Shown here piece after piece: positions 25,236 to 33,383 of a stretch of DNA of 51,575 nt. The notes under the pieces are model-generated. The model ran no database searches. It had not been told where the DNA came from and worked only from the letters and a program-made list of their open reading frames with translations. Positions within the stretch are counted from its first letter, which is position 1, and the number at the start of each line of letters is the position of its first letter. Origin of the DNA: Spirochaetes bacterium ADurb.Bin110 (GTDB taxonomy: Bacteria; Spirochaetota; Spirochaetia; Treponematales; Rectinemataceae); NCBI GenBank assembly GCA_002070755.1, contig MWDY01000298.1, positions 1 through 51,575 on the forward strand, written 5' to 3'. A program made the position numbers and the translations under genes.

Positions 25236-26995
25236 CAGAAGGATTTGTCACCGCAGTAAATGGCAACATGGTTTCCATCCAAACCGAAGGGACTGTAACC
25301 ATGAATGAAGTCGCTTATATCCTGGTAGGAGAAAGAAGGTTAAAAAGCGAGGTCATTCGTATCCGTGGCACTTCTGTTCAGGCCCAAGTCTACGAGATTA
25401 CCAAAGGCATAAAGGTCGGGAATAGGGTAGAGTTCAGCGATGAGCTATTGTCTGTTGAGCTTGGACCAGGCCTTCTTGGGCAGATATATGATGGGCTTCA
25501 AAACCCTCTGCCAGAGATTGCCAATAAGGTAGGATATTTTCTGGAGCCAGGCTTCTATCTCAGGGCACTCCCTCGAGATATAAAGTGGCATTTTACTCCA
25601 CTCTCAAAAAAGGGCGATGTCTTAAAGCGCGGAATGGGCATAGGCTGGGTTCCTGAACGATATTTTCGGCATATAATAATGATGCCTTTTGATTTATATG
25701 GAGAATGGAAAGTTGTAGAGATCGCGCCCGAAGGTGATTACACGATCGATGAGGCGATAGCGGAAGTTGCCGATTCGAAAGGAAACAAGAGAAATATCCG
25801 AATGAGTTTTTCCTGGCCTGTGAAGAGGGCTGTAGATTGCTATTCCGAGCGTCTTAAGCCTTCAGAGCCGCTTGTTACGAAAACTCGAATCATAGATACG
25901 TTTTTCCCGGTAGCAAAGGGTGGAACTTACTGTATCCCTGGTCCTTTCGGAGCAGGGAAGACAGTCCTACAGCAGGTAACAAGTCGCCATGCCGAAGTCG
26001 ACATTGTGCTCATAGCAGCATGCGGCGAGCGCGCGGGCGAGGTAGTAGAAACGCTCAAAGAGTTTCCCCAGATCATCGATCCAAAGACTGGGCGCTCTTT
26101 GATGGAACGGACTGTCATTATCTGCAACACTTCGTCTATGCCTGTTGCAGCTCGTGAAGCATCGGTCTATACGGCTGTGACTATTGCAGAATATTACCGG
26201 CAAATGGGCCTCGATGTGCTTCTGCTCGCTGATTCTACAAGCCGCTGGGCGCAGGCGATGCGTGAGATGTCCGGGCGCCTTGAAGAGATTCCTGGAGAAG
26301 AGGCTTTTCCAGCATATCTCGAGTCTGTTATAGCTGCATTCTATGAGCGTGCTGGTATCGTAAGGCTCTATAACGGAAAACTGGGATCTCTTACTATCGG
26401 AGGAACTGTGTCGCCAGCAGGCGGCAACTTCGAAGAACCTGTGACGCAAGCGACACTCAAAGTCGTTGGAGCCTTTCATGGTCTCTCGCGCGAGCGGTCG
26501 GACGCGCGAAAATATCCTTCGATCCATCCTCTTGATTCCTGGTCAAAATATGACGGTATTATGCCCAGATCAGCTGTTCAGTATGCTCATTCTTTTTTGG
26601 AGCGCGGAGCCGAAATAAGCGCTATGATGAAAGTTGTAGGCGAAGAGGGAACCAGCCTCGAGGATTATGTAATTTATCTAAAGAGCGAGTTTTTGGATGC
26701 GGTCTATTTGCAACAGAATTCCTTCGATCCTGTCGATGCGGCGGTATCTCCGGCAAGACAAAAGCATGTGTTCAAACTGGTACTTAAGATACTTGCAGCC
26801 GATATAAGATTTTGCGACAAAGAAGAGGCGCGCAATTTTTTCTACGAGCTTCGTCAAACGATGCTCGATTTGAATGGTACACCGCAAGATAGCGATATGT
26901 TCGGCGCTCTGTACAATAGAGTAGATCAGGCTCTGGTCGATAGAGAGCCTGAGTTTGATAACCGGGGGCTTAGATTGATGAGCACGCTGGAGTAA
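25232..26995 (+). CDS. atpA: V-type ATP synthase subunit A (catalytic)
   Basis: A 587-residue catalytic subunit of the soluble head. It has the N-terminal beta-barrel, the non-homologous region typical of V/A-type A subunits (about residues 110-190), and Walker A GPFGAGKTV (237-245). The catalytic CGERAGE motif, Walker B VLLLADSTSRWA and a C-terminal helical domain follow. The start overlaps the DUF2764 stop as ATGA. The protein is complete and of normal length. Direction (synthesis or ion pumping) cannot be told from sequence. Confidence 0.97.
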   Translation: MTEGFVTAVNGNMVSIQTEGTVTMNEVAYILVGERRLKSEVIRIRGTSVQAQVYEITKGIKVGNRVEFSDELLSVELGPGLLGQIYDGLQNPLPEIANKVGYFLEPGFYLRALPRDIKWHFTPLSKKGDVLKRGMGIGWVPERYFRHIIMMPFDLYGEWKVVEIAPEGDYTIDEAIAEVADSKGNKRNIRMSFSWPVKRAVDCYSERLKPSEPLVTKTRIIDTFFPVAKGGTYCIPGPFGAGKTVLQQVTSRHAEVDIVLIAACGERAGEVVETLKEFPQIIDPKTGRSLMERTVIICNTSSMPVAAREASVYTAVTIAEYYRQMGLDVLLLADSTSRWAQAMREMSGRLEEIPGEEAFPAYLESVIAAFYERAGIVRLYNGKLGSLTIGGTVSPAGGNFEEPVTQATLKVVGAFHGLSRERSDARKYPSIHPLDSWSKYDGIMPRSAVQYAHSFLERGAEISAMMKVVGEEGTSLEDYVIYLKSEFLDAVYLQQNSFDPVDAAVSPARQKHVFKLVLKILAADIRFCDKEEARNFFYELRQTMLDLNGTPQDSDMFGALYNRVDQALVDREPEFDNRGLRLMSTLE

Positions 26996-26998
26996 GGC

Positions 26999-28297
26999 AT
27001 GAATAAGATATACTCGAGAATCGAATCAATCGTAGGTAATGTCATTGCGGTAAAAGCGCAGGATATTGCTTATGGTGAGCTGGCGCAAGTAGATACTAGA
27101 TATGGTGTTTCTCTTGCAGAGACGATCCGTCTAGATAGCGAGATGGTATATCTTCAAGTCTTTTCGGGCAGCCGCGGTATTTCAACAAGCGACGAGGTGC
27201 GCTTCTTGGGGCACCCAATGCAAGTGAGCTTTTCCGACGACCTTATGGGCAGAATTTTCGATGGAGCTGGAGAGCCGCGCGATAGAGGTCCAGCTCTGAC
27301 TGAAAACCTTATAACTATAGCCGGACCAGCAGTAAACCCCTACCAGCGCATTATTCCGCGCGAGATGATAAGAACTGGTATTCCAATGATAGATGTGTTC
27401 AACACACTTGTCAAAAGCCAGAAACTTCCTATTTTTTCAGTCTCAGGAGAACCATACAATCCTCTTCTTGCTCGCATTGCGATGCAAGCTGAAGTAGACC
27501 TTATCATCCTGGGAGGCATGGGGCTCAAATATGACGACTATCTTTTCTTCAAGGATACCCTTGAGCAGGGAGGTTCTTTGTCGAAAACGATAATGTTCGT
27601 GCATACCGCTGCCGATCCCATCGTAGAGTGTCTAATGGTGCCGGATATTTCGCTGGCAATTGCCGAGCGTTTTGCTCTCAAAGGCAAGAATGTTCTAGTT
27701 TTGCTGAGCGATATGACCAACTTTGCCGATGCTCTTAAGGAAATCGCCATAACCCAAGAACAGGTGCCTTCGAATCGCGGTTATCCGGGTGATTTATATT
27801 CACAGCTCGCTGCGCGCTATGAAAAAGCCGTCGATTTTTCAGACGCTGGGTCTATCACTATTCTAGCGGTCACCACAATGCCCGGAGATGATATTACACA
27901 TCCTATTCCAGACAATACAGGCTATATAACCGAAGGCCAGTTCTATCTTCGAGGTGGGCACATCGAGCCTTTTGGCTCTCTGTCGCGACTGAAACAATTG
28001 GTCAACGCCAAAACCAGGGAAGATCATCGCTCTATCATGGATGCGATGATAAAACTTTTCGCCGCATATAGGGACACCCTAGAGAAGAAATCGATGGGTT
28101 TCCAGATGAGTGCTTGGGATCGCAAACTCCTCAAATATGGAGAGCTCTTTGAGCAGCGGATTATGGATTTGTCTGTGAATATTCCTCTAGAGAAGGCCCT
28201 TGATCTATGCTGGGAAACGTTGACTGAATGCTTTGAGCCACGCGAAACAGGTCTTCGCTCAGATCTTATCCAGAAGTTTTGGATGGGAAAGAAATAA
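26999..28297 (+). CDS. atpB: V-type ATP synthase subunit B
   Basis: A 432-residue non-catalytic partner of subunit A in the A3B3 hexamer. The N-terminal barrel is followed by [38 protein letters not shown] with the degenerate P-loop [21 protein letters not shown], and [24 protein letters not shown]. All are standard for V-type B subunits. It starts 3 nt after subunit A, with GGAGTAAGGC upstream. Length is slightly short compared with 460-residue archaeal forms. Confidence 0.97.
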   Translation: MNKIYSRIESIVGNVIAVKAQDIAYGELAQVDTRYGVSLAETIRLDSEMVYLQVFSGSRGISTSDEVRFLGHPMQVSFSDDLMGRIFDGAGEPRDRGPALTENLITIAGPAVNPYQRIIPREMIRTGIPMIDVFNTLVKSQKLPIFSVSGEPYNPLLARIAMQAEVDLIILGGMGLKYDDYLFFKDTLEQGGSLSKTIMFVHTAADPIVECLMVPDISLAIAERFALKGKNVLVLLSDMTNFADALKEIAITQEQVPSNRGYPGDLYSQLAARYEKAVDFSDAGSITILAVTTMPGDDITHPIPDNTGYITEGQFYLRGGHIEPFGSLSRLKQLVNAKTREDHRSIMDAMIKLFAAYRDTLEKKSMGFQMSAWDRKLLKYGELFEQRIMDLSVNIPLEKALDLCWETLTECFEPRETGLRSDLIQKFWMGKK

Positions 28298-28330
28298 TTA
28301 GAGCTAGCAAGAAGAGAAGGCAATAGAAAC

Positions 28331-28945
28331 ATGGGGAAGATCAAGCTGACAAAAAATGAGTTGAAAAAGAAGAGAGATGAGCTCAAGATGTATGAGCGCT
28401 ATCTCCCAACGCTTCAACTCAAAAAACAGCAGCTACAAGTCGAAGTGCGCAGCGTCCAAACTCGCATGGAGGAGCTTCAAGCACAGAAAACAACGCTCGA
28501 GCAAGATGCATCCTCATGGATGGCAGTGTTTACAGAACAAAGCGCTGCACGGGCCCAGGAAGGTGAGCCTCTTTTGAAGGTTAGATCCATTAGTACCGAT
28601 ACTGGCAACATCGCGGGAGTCGCTATTCCCGTATTCCTTGGTGCAGAATTCGACCATAAGGATTATGATTTATATGTGACTCCTCTCTGGGTTGATGCTG
28701 CATTAAAGCTTCTAGAGCGGCTTGTTCGTACAAAAATAGAACTCGATATAGTCTCAAGGCAGAAAGAGCTGCTTTCACAAGAATTGCGAATTACAACTCA
28801 GCGGGTAAACCTCTTCGAAAAAGTGAAAATTCCTGAGACAATCGCTAACATAAGAAAGATTCGTATTTATTTAGGCGATCAAGAAACTGCCCAGGTGGTT
28901 AGAGGCAAGATCGCAAAAAGAAAGGTAGAAGGAGCCGAACGATGA
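28331..28945 (+). CDS. atpD: V-type ATP synthase subunit D
   Basis: A 204-residue central-rotor subunit. Two long charged helices at the N- and C-termini (KLTKNELKKKRDELKMYERYLPTLQLKK and TQRVNLFEKVKIPETIANIRKIRIYLGDQE) form the antiparallel coiled coil that turns inside the A3B3 hexamer; the latter is the family signature. It follows subunit B by 33 nt and overlaps the start of subunit I by 4 nt. Confidence 0.95.
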   Translation: MGKIKLTKNELKKKRDELKMYERYLPTLQLKKQQLQVEVRSVQTRMEELQAQKTTLEQDASSWMAVFTEQSAARAQEGEPLLKVRSISTDTGNIAGVAIPVFLGAEFDHKDYDLYVTPLWVDAALKLLERLVRTKIELDIVSRQKELLSQELRITTQRVNLFEKVKIPETIANIRKIRIYLGDQETAQVVRGKIAKRKVEGAER

Positions 28946-30831
28946 TCGTACCTATGAAAAAATTCTACCTCATCGTGCTCCAGATAGATAGAGAAAACCT
29001 CCCCGAGCGACTTAGAAAACTCGGTGTTGCTCATGTAGAGGAGCTTCAGGGTATAGGAGGAAAATACCAAGATTTAGAGAGAGAAAAGGCAGAGGCTGAA
29101 TCGGCATATTTTCTTCTTCAGAATTATATCGACAAAAAATCCAAGCCAAGTAAAGCAGATGCTTCTATATCCCTGAAATCTGAAGAATACAAAGATGTCA
29201 GAGATATCATCCGTGAAATTTCCGCGGCTAAACAAAGGCTGGATTTATTGGAAGATCGCTCTATTGATCTAAAAAGAGAAATAGATAGAGTAGCGAGTTG
29301 GGGAGAAGTCTCGATGATAATGCTTGAGCGAGTTATCGAGAATGCAAATTTTTCTCTTCGATTTTTCGATGCACCGATGAAAGAGCTCACTGCACTGCCA
29401 GAAGAAACTGAGTATATAAGGATTTCTGCTCCAAAAGGTAGATGCAGGATAGGCCTCATTCTACACGAAGGGGAAGAAACACCAGAATTGCCACCATCCT
29501 TCTTAGAGTTTTTGCCACCAGAGATTCCTCTTTCGCAGATGCGAAAAGAGATTGCCTCTATCGAAAGCCAAAAACAGCAGATTCTGAGAGAATTTCGGGA
29601 AAAATCAGCAAATCTTACTCTTATAAAGAAATATTTGCATAAGCTTAATTCCAGCATAACCTTGGAACGGTTGCGATCGGGCATGCCGCAGCAAGAGAGT
29701 CTTGCCTATATGAAGGGATATGTTCCTGCTCGCGACTGCGAAAAATTCAAGAAGACTGCTGCGAAATATGGCTGGGCTATTGGCTTCGATGATCCAGTCG
29801 AGGAAGACCAGCCTCCAACTCTTGTGGAAAACCCGCCAGCAGTGCGAATAATCCAGCCCGTGTTCGAGTTTCTTGGAACCGTGCCGAATTATTGGGAGTA
29901 TGACATATCGAGCTGGTTTTTAATATTTTTTTCTATTTTCTTTGCAATGATATTTGGAGACGCTAGTTATGGGACGATCATCGTTCTGGCCACTATCGCT
30001 ACGATCATTGCAGGAAAAAGAAAAAGGAAGCCGATTGGCGATGCACAGAAGCTATTTCTTCTCTTGGGGAGTATAACTATCATCTGGGGTGCACTAACTG
30101 CCACATGGTTCGGTATAAGCTTCGACAATCTTCCCAAATTGCTTCAGGATATATCTCTTCCTCTTATAAATGGTCAGTCTCCAGATTCCGAGAATAACAT
30201 AAAGGTTCTTTGCTTTTCGATTGGCCTTATTCAGCTTTCGATTGCTCACTTAAAGAATCTTAAGCGTGATTTCCCTGACCTCAAGTTTCTCTCGCAGGCT
30301 GGATCACTTTTGTTGCTTCTTGGCATGTTCAATGCTGCATTGAATTTGGTCATCGATGCAACTAGATTTCCAATTGGGAATTGGGCGATTATCTGTATCG
30401 CCATAGGCTTCTTCCTTGTATTCATATTTGGCAACTGGGATGGCAAGCTTGGTTCGAGTCTTCTGGAAAGTCTGAAGAATATTATTCCAACTTTTTTGGG
30501 AACCGTAAGCGTTTTTGCCGATATTGTCTCTTATATAAGACTTTGGGCTGTCGGACTTGCTGGGCTCGCTTTTTCTCAGACAGTAAACGGAATGGCCTCG
30601 GGAATGCTAGGTGGACCTTCGGGGATTTTTATTGGTTTTATATTGAAGTTGATTGTTGCAGCGGTGATTCTGGTGGCCGCTCATGCGCTCAATTTCATGC
30701 TTACAATTCTCTCGGTGATAGTGCATGGAATACGGCTCAATATGTTGGAGTTCTCCGGGCATCTCGGCATGGAGTGGTCCGGTTACAAATACGATCCGCT
30801 GAAAGAGGATGAGAATCTTTCTGCGTCTTAG
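28942..30831 (+). CDS. atpI: V-type ATP synthase subunit I (membrane stator)
   Basis: A 629-residue integral membrane subunit, equivalent to subunit a, forming the ion half-channels against the K ring. The N-terminal half (about residues 1-320) is a soluble, helical stator arm. The C-terminal half has seven to eight hydrophobic segments, including FLGTVSVFADIVSYIRLWAVGLAGLAFSQ with the conserved Arg essential for rotation. The ATG overlaps the stop of subunit D, and GAAGGAG lies upstream. Confidence 0.95.
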   Translation: MIVPMKKFYLIVLQIDRENLPERLRKLGVAHVEELQGIGGKYQDLEREKAEAESAYFLLQNYIDKKSKPSKADASISLKSEEYKDVRDIIREISAAKQRLDLLEDRSIDLKREIDRVASWGEVSMIMLERVIENANFSLRFFDAPMKELTALPEETEYIRISAPKGRCRIGLILHEGEETPELPPSFLEFLPPEIPLSQMRKEIASIESQKQQILREFREKSANLTLIKKYLHKLNSSITLERLRSGMPQQESLAYMKGYVPARDCEKFKKTAAKYGWAIGFDDPVEEDQPPTLVENPPAVRIIQPVFEFLGTVPNYWEYDISSWFLIFFSIFFAMIFGDASYGTIIVLATIATIIAGKRKRKPIGDAQKLFLLLGSITIIWGALTATWFGISFDNLPKLLQDISLPLINGQSPDSENNIKVLCFSIGLIQLSIAHLKNLKRDFPDLKFLSQAGSLLLLLGMFNAALNLVIDATRFPIGNWAIICIAIGFFLVFIFGNWDGKLGSSLLESLKNIIPTFLGTVSVFADIVSYIRLWAVGLAGLAFSQTVNGMASGMLGGPSGIFIGFILKLIVAAVILVAAHALNFMLTILSVIVHGIRLNMLEFSGHLGMEWSGYKYDPLKEDENLSAS

Positions 30832-30857
30832 CAATCTACCCTTTAGGAGAGTGGTGT

Positions 30858-31280
30858 ATGAATATTGCATTGATTGGAGCCGCATGTGTGCTCGGCTTTG
30901 GTGCCATTGGTTCTGGCATTGGGGCAGGAATTGCTGGCATGGCAGCGATTGGATCCTGGAAACGTTCTTATTTAAATAATAAGGCAGCATCGTTCTTGCT
31001 CGTCGCCTTTGCTGGGGCTCCTCTGACTCAGACAATTTATAGCTTCATCTTGATGAGCAGAATCATCAACTCCACAAAGGACCCTCTGCTTTTGCTTGCT
31101 TCAGGAATCATGGCTGGAATCGCGGAAGGCATCTCAGCGGTCGCACAAGGAAAGGCAGCAGCTGCAGGCTGCGATGCATTTGGAGAGACTGGCAAAGGTT
31201 TTGCAAACTACATTATTGTGGTAGGATTGTGCGAAACCGTGGCCCTTTTCGTATTGGCTTTCAGTTTCAGCGCAATCTGA
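30858..31280 (+). CDS. atpK: V-type ATP synthase subunit K (rotor proteolipid)
   Basis: A 140-residue proteolipid with two hairpins (four transmembrane helices). Only the second hairpin carries the ion-binding carboxylate, Glu126 in GLCETVALF. Thr57-Gln58 and Tyr61 (APLTQTIY) and Gln97 (AVAQGK) match residues that coordinate Na+ in the Enterococcus hirae ring, so Na+ coupling is likely by analogy. Last gene of the operon, 26 nt after subunit I, with TAGGAG upstream. Confidence 0.95.
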   Translation: MNIALIGAACVLGFGAIGSGIGAGIAGMAAIGSWKRSYLNNKAASFLLVAFAGAPLTQTIYSFILMSRIINSTKDPLLLLASGIMAGIAEGISAVAQGKAAAAGCDAFGETGKGFANYIIVVGLCETVALFVLAFSFSAI

Positions 31281-31324
31281 TTTCTCGATAACATTATCAA
31301 GGTATTGAGAAGCGGCTTTAATAT

Positions 31325-32410
31325 ATGAAGGAAATCCTGACAGTAAAAGTGGGGGATGTGCTCTTGGGTGGCGAATGGCCGGTGCACATCCAGACCATGT
31401 GGAAGGATCCGCTCCCTAGATTTTTATCGGCCGAGGACCCTCAACTTTCGCCCATACTTACACGACTTTCTTCCCTTAAAAACCTCGGCTGCAGCATCAT
31501 CCGGTTTGCGGTTCCCGACATAGAGGCAGCGGAATCGCTCGGCATACTTGCAGACCTTTCTCCGATGCCCATAGTCGCTGATATTCATTTCGATTGGCGT
31601 ATAGCCCTCAGATGCATGGACTTCCCAATAGCCAAGATCCGCATAAATCCTGGCAACATTGGCGCTGAATGGAAGGTTCGCGAAGTCGCGACAAAGGCCA
31701 AAGACAAGGGGATCCCTATTCGTATAGGTATCAATGCCGGTTCTTTGCCTAGAGATCTTGCTCAGGAACAAGATGTCGCAAGAGCCGCAATAAAAGCGGC
31801 AGAGCGTGAAATAGAGTTGCTCGATTCTATGAGCTTCGATGATATCGTTGTATCGCTCAAGATGAATCACCCAGACGAAGTCGTGCGAGCCAATGAAGAG
31901 TTTTCCCTACGCTATCCTTACCCATTGCATCTAGGCGTCACTGAGGCTGGTCCCCTTGTGGCAGGAATAGTCCGCAATACCGCGGCGCTCGTACCGCTTC
32001 TGAAAAAGGGCATAGGGGCTACGATCCGCGTATCTCTATCAGACAGCATGGAGCAGGAGATAATTGCTGGTAAAGAAATTCTTGCTTGCGCAGGAAAAGG
32101 CAAGCATGGAGTTAGGATTGTATCCTGCCCGCGCTGTGGAAGAGCATCTTTCGATACTTCTGCCTTTGTTTCTAGATGGATGAATCGCTTATATTTGCTA
32201 AACGCAGATATATCGGTTGCCGTTATGGGCTGCGTAGTAAATGGCCCAGGCGAAGCACGCCAAGCGGATCTAGGTATTACAGGAGCAGGCAATTCGGTGC
32301 TGATTTTCAAGCACGGTCAAATCATAAGGCGAGTTGAAAGAGAACAAGCTGATATCGCATTCGAAGAAGAACTCGAAGCACTGTTGAAAGACGAGATCGA
32401 ATCCAACTAA
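31325..32410 (+). CDS. ispG: 4-hydroxy-3-methylbut-2-enyl diphosphate synthase IspG
   Basis: A 361-residue iron-sulfur enzyme of the non-mevalonate (MEP) isoprenoid pathway, reducing methylerythritol cyclodiphosphate to HMBPP. The N-terminal TIM barrel contains IVADIHFDWRIAL and KIRINPGNIG. The C-terminal [4Fe-4S] domain has CPRCGR and VMGCVVNGPGEARQADLGI. The start has no evident Shine-Dalgarno and lies 44 nt after the V-ATPase K gene, so it could be read through from that operon. IspE, another enzyme of the same pathway, is at the end of the window. Confidence 0.96.
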   Translation: MKEILTVKVGDVLLGGEWPVHIQTMWKDPLPRFLSAEDPQLSPILTRLSSLKNLGCSIIRFAVPDIEAAESLGILADLSPMPIVADIHFDWRIALRCMDFPIAKIRINPGNIGAEWKVREVATKAKDKGIPIRIGINAGSLPRDLAQEQDVARAAIKAAEREIELLDSMSFDDIVVSLKMNHPDEVVRANEEFSLRYPYPLHLGVTEAGPLVAGIVRNTAALVPLLKKGIGATIRVSLSDSMEQEIIAGKEILACAGKGKHGVRIVSCPRCGRASFDTSAFVSRWMNRLYLLNADISVAVMGCVVNGPGEARQADLGITGAGNSVLIFKHGQIIRRVEREQADIAFEEELEALLKDEIESN

Positions 32411-32463
32411 GAGCTAATGATGTTGTTGGCCAAAGATGTGTTGTATGCGCTTTTTTCTTCGAG

Positions 32464-32811
32464 TCATACGCTATTTTCTGTCATTTTCTCAGAGGAAGAA
32501 TTCGATTCTGCATTGATTTGACAGATCATCGCATCGATCAGATTTTTGATAAATGGATCGCAGATGGTATAGATGCGACGCGTTTTCTTTACTTCGGAAG
32601 TTACGATTCCATAATGCTTTAGAATCGCGAGGTGCTGAGATACTACCGGCTGCGGCTGATCAAGACAGCGCCAGATGTCGCCGACACAGGGTACTTCTTG
32701 ATCCGCAATGAGGCAAAGAATCTTCAAACGGATAGGATGCCCGATTGCCTTGAATTTCTGTGCATAAGGCGCAAGTTTTTCTTCATAGCATGATTTTGAG
32801 GTATAGTCCAT
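32464..32811 (-). CDS. ArsR-family winged-helix transcriptional regulator
   Basis: A 115-residue DNA-binding protein. The winged helix covers about residues 17-85 (AIGHPIRLKILCLIADQEVPCVGDIWRCLDQPQPVVSQHLAILKHYGIV), with VSQHLAILK as recognition helix. Cys in VPCVGD and a cysteine near the N-terminus could sense metal or redox state, but the full CxC of ArsR is not present, so the signal is unknown. The ATG at 32811 was chosen over an upstream TTG at 32832 because that TTG overlaps the -10 region. No Shine-Dalgarno: the message is probably leaderless. It converges on ispG, and no obvious target transporter gene is adjacent. Confidence 0.88.
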   Translation of the reverse strand: MDYTSKSCYEEKLAPYAQKFKAIGHPIRLKILCLIADQEVPCVGDIWRCLDQPQPVVSQHLAILKHYGIVTSEVKKTRRIYTICDPFIKNLIDAMICQINAESNSSSEKMTENSV

Positions 32812-32849
32812 AATAAATATATTATATAGCAATTATTATAAAAACTCAA
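32810..32849 (-). promoter_or_regulatory. arsR promoter with overlapping palindromic operator
   Basis: TTGAGT (32849-32844), exactly 17 bp, TATAAT (32826-32821), ending 9 nt before the ATG. A palindrome ATAATAAATATATTAT (32810-32825; ATAATA, 4-nt centre, TATTAT) covers the -10 box, the start point and the first bases of the start codon. This is a likely autoregulatory operator, since ArsR-type operators are commonly A+T-rich palindromes. Confidence 0.6.
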
Positions 32850-32916
32850 GTTGAAAAGCCCATAATGCATAACATGCAGGGCAGCTAGATAAATTCCAAT
32901 ATGCTACAACTTTTAT

Positions 32917-33318
32917 TCAAAATTTCATCGTACGCTGTGCTTTTGCAACTAGCCTGCTGCCGGTCTTGGAATCGATATGATGAGGTTTTAGTATTTCATT
33001 AGTAATCAGAGAAGGCTCTCTTAGAAATTGTTCTTCGGCGATACAGGTACATGGGGGAAAATCAGGAATGCCTCTCCCAAGGACAATCATTTTGCAACGG
33101 TTTAGTGGTACATAAAATCGGACTAGAGCTGCAAGCAATTGTTGATGCAAGGGGAAATCTTTTCCTCGAATGATGACTGCCTCAGGATTAAGATCGGTGA
33201 GATGGTCCAATGCTCTCAGAGGATCGCGATAAGCTATTGAGGCAATGCCCTTTTGATGCAATTGCCTAAGGACAACGTCGGCAATCGATGTTTCTTCGAT
33301 AAGAACTAGTACTAGCAT
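32917..33318 (-). CDS. receiver-like protein lacking the phosphoacceptor Asp
   Basis: A 133-residue cytosolic protein. The pattern of strands and helices (MLVLVLIEE, IASIAYRDPLRALDHL, PEAVIIRG, KMIVLGRG) resembles a response-regulator receiver fold, but the position after the third strand, where the phosphorylated Asp should be, reads Arg (VIIRG), and the first-strand acidic pair is EE. I read it as a pseudo-receiver or an unrelated flavodoxin-like fold. No output domain is present. It diverges from mfd (66 nt apart) and lies upstream of arsR on the same strand. Confidence 0.6.
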   Translation of the reverse strand: MLVLVLIEETSIADVVLRQLHQKGIASIAYRDPLRALDHLTDLNPEAVIIRGKDFPLHQQLLAALVRFYVPLNRCKMIVLGRGIPDFPPCTCIAEEQFLREPSLITNEILKPHHIDSKTGSRLVAKAQRTMKF

Positions 33319-33340
33319 GGTATCGTAATTTCAGCACCCA

Positions 33341-33369
33341 TAGATAAAACCCGCCAAAAGGGCTATACT
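33341..33369 (+). promoter_or_regulatory. candidate mfd promoter
   Basis: TAGATA (33341-33346), a 17-bp spacer and TATACT (33364-33369), 14 nt before the mfd ATG. The predicted leader is only about 8 nt, with no Shine-Dalgarno. Confidence 0.4.
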
Positions 33370-33383
33370 CCGAGCTATCTTCA

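Noticed and set aside
31262..31324. Terminator between the V-ATPase operon and ispG
   Set aside because: An imperfect TTCTC-ATA/TAT-GAGAA pairing exists but has no T tract and is weak, so read-through into ispG is possible.
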